A DNA stretch of 64,000 nucleotides from Callipepla californica brunnescens (lineage: Eukaryota > Chordata > Aves > Galliformes > Odontophoridae). Location: assembly GCA_023055505.1 (NCBI GenBank), contig JALIRH010000019.1:1860001-1924000 (forward strand), given 5' to 3'. The notes under the pieces were generated by a model. The model did not search any database. It was not told where the DNA came from and was given only the letters and a program-made list of their open reading frames with translations. How positions within the stretch are numbered: the stretch's first letter is position 1; each line of letters starts with the position of its first letter. Shown piece by piece: positions 27,871 through 39,197 of this stretch. The translations under genes were made by a program, and so were the position numbers.

Positions 27871-30049
27871 CTGTTGTCTACTTTCATCTACTGTTGTAAT
27901 TTACTAATTTTTTCTTTTCCAGATGAAGTAATTTTAGATGGTAAGCAGGACAGATTGGATGCTTGTAAAGCCTTAAGGAAAATTTATATCGAAATAAATA
28001 TTTTTTCTTTCAAAACTTTATTACTTTGTAAAAAATTGTGCCAAGAATAGTGACAGACAATAAAGAATGAGGAGAGGGGAAGAGGAATAATGGTAGAGGG
28101 CTTTTCTGTGTGCGGTACAATACAGAATACAGTTGGAATCCAGATTATCAAGTGAAATGCAGGTAACTCATTTTGAGGCACTCTGTTACTGTTGGACATG
28201 TTTGATGACAATGTTTTTTTAACTTGACCCGCCATTTGGGAGTGTAAATAACTTCAAACTTCAATTACTAGAAATTAAATAATCAGGCATTGATCACTGA
28301 ACATTGCTTGATGATGGTTTGGAGAATTAAGACTACAGATGATAAAATAAGTTGCAGTAATTTCTGAAGCAGAAACTAATGTTTAGCTTTGCTGTTTGTT
28401 TTGGTGATCTTTGTATTGGAATTACGCTTTTATGCCCATGCTTTGTTTGCTTTCTGCTTAAAGTTCAAGTTATGTTGCACACTTAAGAACAGGGAGGAAT
28501 GGGGATATCAAGTTGAAACTGCAATGTGCTGCTACTCTGACCTTTACTTGTCTCATTAAATTTTGGCTTTATATCTAATATGATATGTGACATCTTGCTT
28601 TAATCTGAGCTCTTGCAATCCGTCCAAGTGATTGGATCCATTATATTAAATCTATAAAATATGCATGCATGTAAGTGCATGCAGTTCATAAATAATGGAT
28701 TGTTTTAGAGTTCTGCCAACAAACTAAATTCAGATTCGTGAATACAGTATTTTACTACTCATCAGCTTCTTTCTGTAATTTTAATTGAGACTGTGTGCCT
28801 GTCTAGCAGCAGACATTGATCTGGAAAGGAAAAAATCTGAATCTTTCCACAGTGTTCCTGACTTTAAAGCATTTAAAACAGATAGCTTGCTTGTGTAGAC
28901 AGGACATGTATTGCTGACCACACCGTATTTGCATGATTTTTATCATTGTTTATTCCAACTTTGTTGAGCTGAGGTTAGAACTGCAATATGATGTAGTCTT
29001 TGAAGTTTTTTCTCTTTCTAGCTCAAGTACTGGATTTCAAGTGTAACTTGATAGGGTTTTATAACTTGGATTTTAAACAACACAGCTTTGGCAGGAGTCA
29101 GAGCACGTTTTCATTCTTGTTTTTCTGAGAGTGCATATAAAGAATGTCACATTGTTCATGCTCAGAATTGGTGCTCTTAGTTTATACTCAGTTTCTCAAT
29201 AGCTTCTGTTCATTCTAACAGTTCTGTTGCTGCTGTGGATCTAACTTAGCCATTAGAGAGTGCTGTTATTATTTTATTACTAGAGAAGCCAGGTGAACTT
29301 GGAAGCATGTAGCTTGACACAATTAATTTGAATTTGTAGGCCAGGCAGATAAGGGGAAGATATATTTTTTGGGGGAAGCTTTCGTATGGGTACTTTTAAA
29401 ACTTCACAGTAATGTTTTTCTAATACATACCTCAGCAAATAATGTTGTCACTTTTTTCTGCTCTGCTTCTCAGTATCTAATTGTAAGCTTTAAAAAAAGC
29501 TTGATTATAAACTGCAGTATATTTTTATTTACTGCAAATGATGTGAATATTGGAATGACTACTCAAATAAGTGATAATGCTAAGAAAGATTATATGATGC
29601 TGAACTATGTTGAACATCCGAGTCCCACTGTTTTCTGTAGTTCAGGTAATTCCAACACTGGCCCAGTATCAGCCTTTATTTCAAGAGCTTTTAACTTTGT
29701 CCCTTTTATTCTTTCTTTTTACTTGATCTGTTACTTGAAGGAGATTGAGCTTTTTAGGATTCTGATAAACTGGTATGCTTGATCATTTAATTTAGAAAAA
29801 ATGAACCGATTCATTGTTAATTTATAAAACCTGATATGTGCTGAAGGCATGGACAATTTTTTAAATTTTTACTAATTGTTTTGTGAGTAATTAGCCAAGC
29901 TTCATTTTTATAGTAGATGTCTATGTGTACTGGATTGGGTTATATTTAATCCAAAAATAGTCTGTAAAATTACAAAACTATCGATGAAAAATACTTGCAG
30001 ACAGAGCTTCATTTTACATATATAAATTATCTTATACACGATCTCGTAT

Positions 30050-30186
30050 AGCACTTGGGCAACCTGTTCCAGTGCTTCCCTGCCCTTGTTATAGAAAATC
30101 TTTTTCTATTTCTATCCAGTCTAAATCCCCCCTCTTTTAGTTAGAAATCATTGTCCTATCACAACAGACCCTGCTAAAGAGCCAGT
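30050..30186 (-). mobile_element. CR1 LINE fragment, antisense
   Basis: The plus strand reads the reverse complement of the CR1 3' region: TTGGGCAACCTGTTCCAGTG, CTATCCAGTCTAAATCCCCC, TTTTAGTTAGAAATCATTG, TCCTATCACAACAGACCCT. The tail with the 8-bp-type repeat is missing, so it is an internal piece of about 135 bp. No coding potential. Confidence 0.85.
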
Positions 30187-31960
30187 GGCTTCATTGCAAC
30201 TGCTTGACCACTCAAAATGAAGTTTGTGTGTATTTCCACAGTAGTACCTTTGGTTAAACATTCTTTCCTGTATGTAATCTACAAAGTTCACTGCACTTTA
30301 GATTGTCAGTGTTACATTATTTAGTGATTCTCCTCACTTTCTTATCATTCTATATAATTGTAATGAATTTAATCTTCTCGCTTGTGGAAATTTTCTATAT
30401 AAGTAATTAGGTTGAGGCGCGTAGCAAGAGGAAAGATTTTACTCAATAGCAGGACTCAAGATGTATTGAATGTGCATAACTGGCAGAGAAGTAATAGAAA
30501 AATTATCAGGGGAGAGGCACCCCAAGCTTCTTCCCAATTTTGAGGCTGAGACAACTTTGCAGGACCCATCATTATTTTATGGAACCTATCATGCTGTCAG
30601 CTAGCGCTGTTCTTTATTCTGCTTTTTGTATGCTGAAATTCACTTACGTCACAAATGCATTTCTCCAAAAACAGTTTCTGGAATAGTGAGGTGTGCTCTG
30701 TGCTTTCTGAACCGTTTGGGTTAGAATCTTAAATTCCTTAGGGAACTTGTTTTGGCCTCATTTTCTATATTCCTTAAGCAACTTCATTACATCCCCCTGC
30801 TCTGATGGGCTCGGTGGCCCCAGCAAACATATGTTTTCAATATTTTAAATAGCTCAGTCCAACTTTCAAGAAAAAGCACTCAACCATTTTCTGCTTGGTA
30901 TGGTTTAATAAGCTTCTCAGCCAGAAAACAACCCTGAGACACGGGTTCCTTACCTTGCCAGCTCAGGCATGGTGTTGCTTGTTGGACATGCATGCCCAGT
31001 TGGCTTCTGTCACATACCAGTTTCTCAAACCCATTCAACATGATGGAAGGAAAAAACAAAACTAGAATTTTCTTATATATACCTTGTTAAATTTTCTGCT
31101 GGTGGCCAGTAGAATGAACCTCTGAAGCATTTATCCTCAGTGATGTGACATGAGTGAGACTTAGTGAAGGAATAACAAAACAAGCCTAAGTGATGACAGA
31201 AACAGCCATCGGGGTATGTCTCTATGAATGTGTAACAGTGGCTCTTCCCACTACTACTAAGTCAGTGTCCCATTGTTAGTGTCATGCTGGGCAGTGTCCT
31301 GTGCCAGTGACACCAATTTCCTAATTTTTTGTTTTCCTCTCAAGGGCACTCTGTCATTAATGTACACTTCCAAATTAGTCAGTATCAAACACTGCCTGTG
31401 CTTCTGACAGAACATCCTGTCCTCTTCAGAATTATAATGCTGGAAAGCTTGGGACTTTCTGTTGTAATGTTTCAATTGATTGGCACACAAATCAGAAATT
31501 CTGTAATACTTATGCGAGCTACTGTCTTGCAAACATTAGGAAAAATTCTAGGCCTTTTACTCCACTGCACTCCAGACAAGCTCAAAGCCTTAACTCAGAG
31601 TTACACTGAACAGTTTTTAAAAGCAACAAAACCATGTTACCATTATGGCAAACTCAGTAAAGTAACAAGCAAGGTTTTCCTGGGTGATAAGGCTGGGAAA
31701 TTCTCGAGATTCCTTGGGCTCAGGATGGAAGTCCATATGTTGTTTCAGTGGTTCTGGATCAGATGTTAGGAGTAAATGATGCAAGAGTATGCTGCAGATG
31801 TAGCTTTTCCAGGTTAATGATAGCAAGGTGTGTTTTTTAAATTTTAACTTTTTTTTTTATACTGGTTGCTTAAAGGTAACAACTGTATGTATGTTTGTGG
31901 TCTGTGAGTATAATTTCAACAAATAGTAGAACAGTCAGAAAGCCATGTTTCAAAGTCTGT

Positions 31961-32004
31961 TGTTTGTTTTTCTGTTTTTCTGTTTTTCTTGTTTTTTGTT
32001 TTTC
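31961..32004. repeat. T-rich simple repeat, (CTGTTTTT)n-like
   Basis: Successive TTTTTCTG-like units followed by TTTTTTGTTTTT. Low-complexity intronic sequence. Confidence 0.85.
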
Positions 32005-34149
32005 CCCACTTTCTTCAGTGTTATTTAGTGAAAGGTCCCTAAATTTGTGCTATTGAAGACAAGGCAGTTTGTGACACCTCTGTCAGTCTACAACAGACTT
32101 TGTTACTATGCTGATGGTAAATGTTAAGCATTGTAAGATAAACATTCTGTGAGTATCGTTTTGACACAGAATTGAGTTGGCTTACCTGATTGAACCACGT
32201 TGCCTTGTTTCTTCAGGTCTTTTCAGCAGCAACATCAATAGGATTACAAGAAGGACATCTTAGAAACAAGACACTTTCAAAGTCACTTTGGAAAAACAGT
32301 AGAGTTGTACAATCAAATCACCTCCTAAGTCCATTGTGAGAATGAAACTCTCCCTTTTTCATTGTGTTTGAGTGAACTTTGGAGTGTGCAGGTGACCTCT
32401 GTTCATGCCTACAAAATTGAATATTATCTAAATGATTAAAACTTCTTCCATATTCCATATTCATCAAACTCCAGTCACCCACGTGAATAAGATGCCATAC
32501 ATATGGTAGCAGTTGACAGCTGGGAATGAAGTTCAGCTGCCTGTTGCTTTACTCCCCTTTGGTGACTGTGTAGCTATGTTATTACCATGTTTTGGAGCTG
32601 TACATTTTCTTCGGGAGTTTTGGCTCCATGCTTAAGCTAATGCCCTGCTGAGTGAGCAGACTCAAAATTGTTTGGTTTCCTTTTTTTCTGAGCCAGTACC
32701 ACCTATAACCATTCTATATTTGAGAATAAGATATATCACTACATTCCTTAATCGACGGTTATCTTGAGAACAAGCATGTTTTCAAACACAACAACTGGTT
32801 GAGATTTATCCTGAAGAAATAAAAGTAGAACATAACAGTGAACCATGTTTAGGGGACTTCGCTTAAGAGGTGCTGTTCTGGGGACCCTCAACATTTTTGT
32901 ACTCTGAGTGACAAGAGGACTTGCTTGAACCTTCCAAGGGTAAAGCTGTACATGCTGTGATGGACTGATTCCACTAATGGTTGAATGATGTGTAGTTGAT
33001 TTGTTCCCATTACTTGGTGCTGGAAGAAGTTCTGCTTGATTTGGAAGTCTCAGAGGAGAGGGTGAATCCCTGTGCATCACAGATATTAATTTGGCATGCC
33101 ACTCAAGTCTTGGAAGCTTGGGAGCTGTTTTATCCTTAGCTGCTCTGTAAGTTACATAACTACATCTTTAGCAATTAATTAATGCTAAGTGATGTGATAC
33201 AGTGGGGAGTTAATTGCTCTGGAAATTTGAAATGCCAAATTATAGGGGTTTCTTGCACATCTCTAGAATATTTTCTTTTGAAAACGTATCTTTTTCCCAA
33301 AAAAGGACACGGAAAATCTGCTTGTTATTTAGGGACTCTATGCAGGTGTTATAAGATACTATTCCTGCGCACCTAGTGCTTTACTCAAAAGCTTTATTAG
33401 TGTAACTGTCCTGTGTGTCTGTTTGATTTTTTTTCTTGTTCTTGTTGCCTAAAACCATTCTGTTATTTCAGTAATGTTTGTACATCACAGTTATGAGTTG
33501 CTTTTTTTTTTTGTTTGCTGCCTTATCTGTAGCCATATGCTAAATCGGTATATTTTTCTCCTACTTACGTATTTGATAGAGATAATGATTTATCAGAATA
33601 GAAGTTTAATATGGAAGTTCACATAGTGTTTTTAAGCATGAAAAGCAAAAAGAACTACTGATTTGATCAGTTTTTGAGGAGGTAGTGTTACTTGTTTTGA
33701 GTTTGCTTTCAAAGGTGCATGTAGGACTGCCTTACCAGTCAATGCAGTAGACAGCATGTTTCTCTGTTTCCTTTTTGTTTTTTCTTTTTCTCTGAAGACA
33801 GTTTTGCAGAGCTCGTTCTGAATCTGAGATGAGCTGGGTTTTGTTCTGACATCTTCATTCATCTCGAGTGGAAGAACACTGTACATAACAGAAGGTTCTA
33901 TGCAACTCTAGATTAGTTAAATAGTCTACAGTATATTATTATTAAATAAAGAAGGAAAAGTGTTGACAGGAATGTTTAATATTTTTACTCAGTGTTCCAG
34001 TTCTGAAAATACTGTGTGTACAAGTAAAGACTGCAGTGGGTCTGATTGATAAACAAAGCTAACTTTTATGTGGCTTCAGCAGTTCTCACCTGTGATCTAG
34101 AGGTTGGTTGGCTTATTCTGTAAGAACTGCAAAGTTGCTGCAACCTGCA

Positions 34150-34420
34150 GACTGAAATATTAAGAGAGAATAGGTGCTAGTTTATTTTAATTTAGCGGGC
34201 TGTCAGCTGCAGCAGCTTGGTAGATGAGTCACAATTGAGCAACTCAATTGTTCCTGCAGTGAGGGCAGGGGTTCCTGGGAATGGGATCGGTAGGTTGCTG
34301 TTTAAACAGCGCTGAGCTCTCCCAAGGCAGTTTGTCCCTCTTCATGAGTCAGAGCTCTGCCTAGATGAGAGCCCTGTAAAGCAGTTCATCCTCTCTGGAG
34401 GGTTACGGAAACCTGTCCAG
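34150..34420. promoter_or_regulatory. Candidate intronic enhancer with 21-bp perfect palindrome
   Basis: A compact block of higher GC content than its flanks holds CAGCTG (E-box, 34204-34209), TGAGTCA (AP-1 type, 34225-34231 and again 34345-34351), TTCCTGGGAA (STAT-like, 34272-34281) and a perfect inverted repeat at 34231-34251. The palindrome has 9-base arms ACAATTGAG and CTCAATTGT around CAA. It matches no repeat I know. A regulatory role is inferred from motif clustering only; cross-species conservation was not testable here. Confidence 0.35.
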
Positions 34421-35481
34421 ATTACCCTCATGCTGTTCAGCCATGTAAGGGCCTCTGCCACATTGTAAGAAGGAATTTGTCAGATTACTGTTTTCAGTTT
34501 CTGAGTGTTGCTCATGGGAATTTCGAGGTAGTCCAAAAATCAGCACTATTCTAATTATAGCAATTGAAAAATGTGGCTCTCCAAATTAATTTCACTTGCA
34601 TTTGTCATGTATGAAACGTGGGTATTTTAAAAGCATTTTTATATGGATTAAGTTTTAAAATTGCTGTGAAAAACTGCTAAATACCACTGCTAGTAACATC
34701 TACTCTTCCCTGATTTTTTTTATAAATGAGATCAAGTTGTGATACATCTGTTTAGCAAGATCTAGAACTTCAAGTATTGCCTATTCAAGCCACTCTGATT
34801 TTTTTCAAGTGTTATTCCAAAACTTAATTGAATTAAAATATTCAAAATACCAAAATGTTAGCACCACAAGAATACACTTATACTACAGTTATACCTTAGC
34901 AGTAAACAAATTATTTTTGTTAACAAGCTAGTCTTGTGACCTTCTGAACTGGACAATTTTTCTATTGTCATTGATAGAGAGAGAGCTTAATACTGAACTT
35001 TGCAATAGACTTCTGAGAGACTGTGTGCCTTGTTTTTCCACTAAGTGTGCTCTAGGTGCTAGGACATTAGCATGGTGCAGGACTGCTAGGTAACAAAATA
35101 AGGGCAAGTAGGCAGGAATGAAAGGGAGATTTTTCCATTTCTGGTATGGATGGATAAGCATTTTAGGTATGGCAAATTATAATTTTTCAGAAGCATCAAC
35201 ATGATTTAAAAGACTGTAGCAATGACAGTTTTTAAATTTACATACATAATGTAAATTTGAGTTTCATGCTGGTGATGCTGCTGTGAAGTAGACCAAGTGT
35301 GATTTTTTTTTCGTGTGTACATGACAGTCTAACTCTGCTAGAATTTCAGGCTAGATGACTCAAGGCTGCCCTGCTAAAAATACAGCAGGTTTCTGTTTTA
35401 AAATATGAACTGTACACTCAATATATATATGCAAATAAAAAACAGTGAGCTTCTGAGTATGACACATTTTGGGTTAGCTAC

Positions 35482-35498
35482 AAAAAAAAAAAAAAAAA
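35482..35498. repeat. Poly-A run (17 A)
   Basis: Homopolymer followed by another A-rich stretch. No 3' end of a retrotransposon is recognisable upstream. Confidence 0.9.
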
Positions 35499-35650
35499 CA
35501 AGGAAAAAAACCCTGACATGCCGTAGAAAGGTTTAAAGATCTTGAGAAATAAGGTGCTTAGGTATTAGAAAAAATAAAATAAAATACTATAAACAAAGGG
35601 GACTACATCTTAAGAAGCTACCCATTCAAGGGATCCCTGTGTCAATAGTA

Positions 35651-35690
35651 CTTTTTTTTTTTTTCTTTTTTTCTTATTTTTTTTCTTTGA
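35651..35690. repeat. T-rich low-complexity tract
   Basis: Runs of T interrupted by single C or A over about 40 bp. No splice acceptor with a recognisable exon follows. Confidence 0.9.
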
Positions 35691-36224
35691 GTAAGCTCAA
35701 TCCAGCAAACTGTGGGACAGCGGTCTGGACATCCAGGCCTCATTTAGGGAAGTATTGCATGCAAGGTAGGTTTGAGAATCAATTTAAAGATTAATTATTA
35801 AGTTCCAAAGCAGCTTCACTTGCTAAATGACAAATGGCATAGCAGTCTTTATTAAAAATATTGAGTTACAGAAACTGTGTTCCAAGGCAAGCAAGCAAGA
35901 ACGTATCAGATAATTTTTTAAACTGCAACATGTTGGAGTGAGATGGTGTTTTGGGTTCTTGTTTTTTGTCGTAAATCTTTTCATCCCTTCTTGGAAAAAT
36001 ATTGATGATTATTTTGTTAGTCCTGTCAGGGCAATTTTTAATTATTCTTTTATTGTTACAGATCGTACTGGGGGAAGAGGAAAGTGGAATTTAATCATCA
36101 TCTACCATGTATTGCTGTCATGTTTTATCATTTTACCAGCATCGTGATTTCTATTTATTATTCTAGTTCGAGAGCAGCTAAAAGCAGAGATTTGACTACC
36201 AAAAAATGGGCGGTCTATTTGGTT

Positions 36225-36240
36225 AAAAAAAAAAAAAAAA
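36225..36240. repeat. Poly-A run (16 A)
   Basis: Simple homopolymer in intron; no associated retrocopy is visible. Confidence 0.9.
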
Positions 36241-38725
36241 GGATACAGTAACTTTTCTCAACTCATGCTCTCAAATGCTGTGTGACTGCTGAAGGTAAAC
36301 TTCTCTTTTACAGTGTCATAACAAGGAAGGACTTCTTCCCCTTTCCACAATCTCTTTCATTGTTGTTGTGAGCATACAAAATACACAGGGTTCCCAGTTT
36401 CAAAAAATACCTTTTAAAACTATATAGGTGAAGCAGGTTCAATAAACTGAAAAAATCCTCACCCTGCAGTTGAGGCAACCCTGAAGGTGTAGCTCTGGTA
36501 GGGCTTTTTTGGTGCTTGTGCTTGCTAATCTGGAATGGAAACCTTTTTATGTTAGACAACTCCATGCATTTTCTTCATCGTCTCCAGATCTCTACAAGCA
36601 TTTGCTTTGCATTTACTCTCTAGAACAGACTCCCTGTTCTCTTGTGGGTCTACAGTCTTCCCTTGTTGTTCAGCTTTCTTGTTGCTTTTCCTGTTTTCCC
36701 CTTTCTGAAATAGAGGGGAACTAGTCCAGGTTATTTTCTGATTCTTCTTTTTTTTCTTCAGTTATCTTAGTAAAGAAAGAATAGTTGGTGGCACTCTGAA
36801 CAGTACTTGGTGTTCCATGAATGCAGAATTTGTCAGGTACTGCTTGCTTTCCCAGGTTTCATGACCCTCTCTAGTTATGGAAGGAGCGTCTCATAGTGGG
36901 TTTAAAAAAACAAACAAAACAATTTAAATGTTCTAGGAGGACTCGGGTCTAGTATGTTATGTACTATCATGCTTGACTTGTGGATTTCTATATCTCTTCT
37001 AAGGAGATGAGCAGTGTTATTTTTCTGGTAACACAATTGTAACCTACAGTTGTAGTCAGTTTTTAAATGAAAAGAAGATGAAAATGAAAAGCACATAATG
37101 ATTCTCTCTCCATATGATAACTTTTCATGTCTGAGGAATTTGTCACGGAAAAAAAGACACATTGAAGGACAATTACATAATTGTACTCTGCTGTTACTGT
37201 GGATCTTTTTCACTTGGCCTTCCAGGTAGGCTGAATTTGGTGGATGCTCATAGCATTCATTTCAATGCCACTGTTATTTGGGGTGTAGCCAGAAGAATAG
37301 TGAAAGAAAAGATGGAGAGAGTCTTTCCACAGCTGTGTTGGTTACTAGGCTCAAAGCTCAGGGAGCCAAATGTTGCTACTACCAGTAGCAGTGATACCAA
37401 ACTTTCTTCGGTAATTATATGGAAATTGTTGTTTCACAGTCAGTCTTGTACAGAATGGTTTCAGACTTTTTTTTCGCCTCTCTGGTAGCTAGAGTTCACG
37501 TGAAACCTCAAGGGACTATCAAATTTTGCCAGTATGGAGATACAAAATAATTGTACATTTCTTTCAAGTCAGTATAGAGGGCATCACCTAAAAGCTTCCT
37601 AAATGAGAAAGAGTATATTGGGGCCGAATTTGTTCCATGTAGGAATGATAGCAGTAGAAAGATGAAACCTTTGTCAGAAGTTAGTACTTAAAATACTGCA
37701 CTTAGTTAAAAGTGATACACAGCTTAGAGCATGGCACTAAATTTCAAATGTTGCTGTCTGCACTACCTAGGGGTTTGCTTCTCCTTTAGCAGTAAAGATC
37801 TTTCAGAACCATCATCCTCTTCAGAAGCAGGAATGCTATTAAAAGTAACTGCTGCATAATCTGTAAAGAAATAGTTGAATTTTCAGGTAGGAGTAAATAA
37901 TTTATAGTTATGAACTCTTACGCATCCTAGTAGGGGACAAATGAGTCAAATTGGTGCAAAGCAAAATACCTTACGAGCATTTTGTATTATTTCTGGTTGT
38001 GGCCTAGGTTTCTCTTGATGGTCATCACACAAATACTTTTTTTGAAGGGAAAGAGACCTTAGATCTCACTGCCTTCTGAAACACCTGTGAACTTTTGACA
38101 CTAACAATAAACCCAGAATGGATGGGAGAATGTGTGATTTGTACTGACTGCTTTATTTTGAATGGATATGCCGTAGTTACACGCGACCATAAATACTTGA
38201 AAAGAAAAATTATTTTCATGCAGAGCACCCTGCCAGAGGGGAACTCTGACTTTTCCCAAGTTGGCACAAGTCTTCGGGGTCTGAAGTAGTTGCTTTTCTT
38301 GTTTTTGCCTAAGGCCTTTGTTCAAAATGGAATCAAAAATAAGAACAAGACAAATACCTTCTGATTCCCTCTCCCTTCTAATCCCCTTGGGATGTATCAG
38401 CATCTGATAGAAATCACTGCTTCTAAAAGCAGAGACTGTCAGCACATGGACAGTCTTTGTTGATAAAGGCACATTATGTAATTTTTCTGTTCTAAATCGG
38501 TCAGTGCTGTCTTTTGGCCTTCACATGGATGTGTATTATATAGAGCTTTGTAATGTTTACATTAATTATTGAATCAAGTATTTTAAATATAGATGAATGG
38601 AATACATTTCTATGAAATTCTAGGTGCATCTGAAAAGAAGAGAGAGCCAGGTGGTGCACAATATAGATTTTTATTGCAAAGCCTTCACTGATTGTGTCTC
38701 CAGCCAGCTTAGTTTGGTTTTGAAG

Positions 38726-38748
38726 CACACACACACACGCACATATAT
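38726..38748. repeat. (CA)n microsatellite, short
   Basis: CA dinucleotides interrupted by one CG and followed by ATATAT. Confidence 0.85.
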
Positions 38749-39177
38749 AGAACTACTCACCTAATTACTGCTAGCAGTTACACTCAAGTTTTAATTTGCA
38801 GGGAGGGTATTTATTAAGTACTGAGATGAAAGAAAGAAGCTGTGTGCTCTGTAGCTCTTAGAAACAGTGGCAGAATAGGAGAAAACAGTATGCAAAAATG
38901 ATAACCCATTATTAAACCTTTTGTGTTTATTTGCTCCAGCTCTTTTTATCAAGCTATTTTGAATTTCAGAGTTCTATGATTTTTTTTTTCACTCTTCCAT
39001 TTTCATGTATGCTGCTTCCTATTCAGTACCTATTTATGACAATGGCCATTTCATTGCTTGCTCTTTATGTTTTTTGTGCGTAAAATAATACAAAGGTCTT
39101 GAATAACTGTAGATTTAAGTATATAGGAAGATAAACATACTAAGTTTCATACGAGACTGGAAGACAACTGAGGGGAA

Positions 39178-39197
39178 TATATATATATATGTATACA
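39178..39197. repeat. (AT)n microsatellite
   Basis: Alternating AT with one G interruption. Confidence 0.85.

Noticed and set aside
29369..29782. 137-codon plus-strand open frame, rich in hydrophobic residues
   Set aside because: Its start codon is not ATG, its composition is that of AT-rich intron translated at random (F, L, I, N, S), and it has no motif.
30410..31260. Possible endogenous-retrovirus LTR
   Set aside because: No matching second LTR, TG...CA ends, primer-binding site or target duplication could be found by eye.
31329..31769. 146-codon plus-strand open frame
   Set aside because: Longest frame in the window, but it shows no recognisable domain and no splice-flanked structure, and it overlaps an opposite-strand frame. 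Kept only as part of an unexplained stretch, not as a gene.
32748..33080. 110-codon minus-strand frame with a Ser/Pro-rich start
   Set aside because: Considered as a retrocopy or nested exon; no homology I can name and no canonical acceptor and donor pair at its ends.
38101..38472. Overlapping 123- and 80-codon minus-strand frames
   Set aside because: Frames overlap each other and a plus-strand frame in the same AT-rich DNA, with no motif in any of them.
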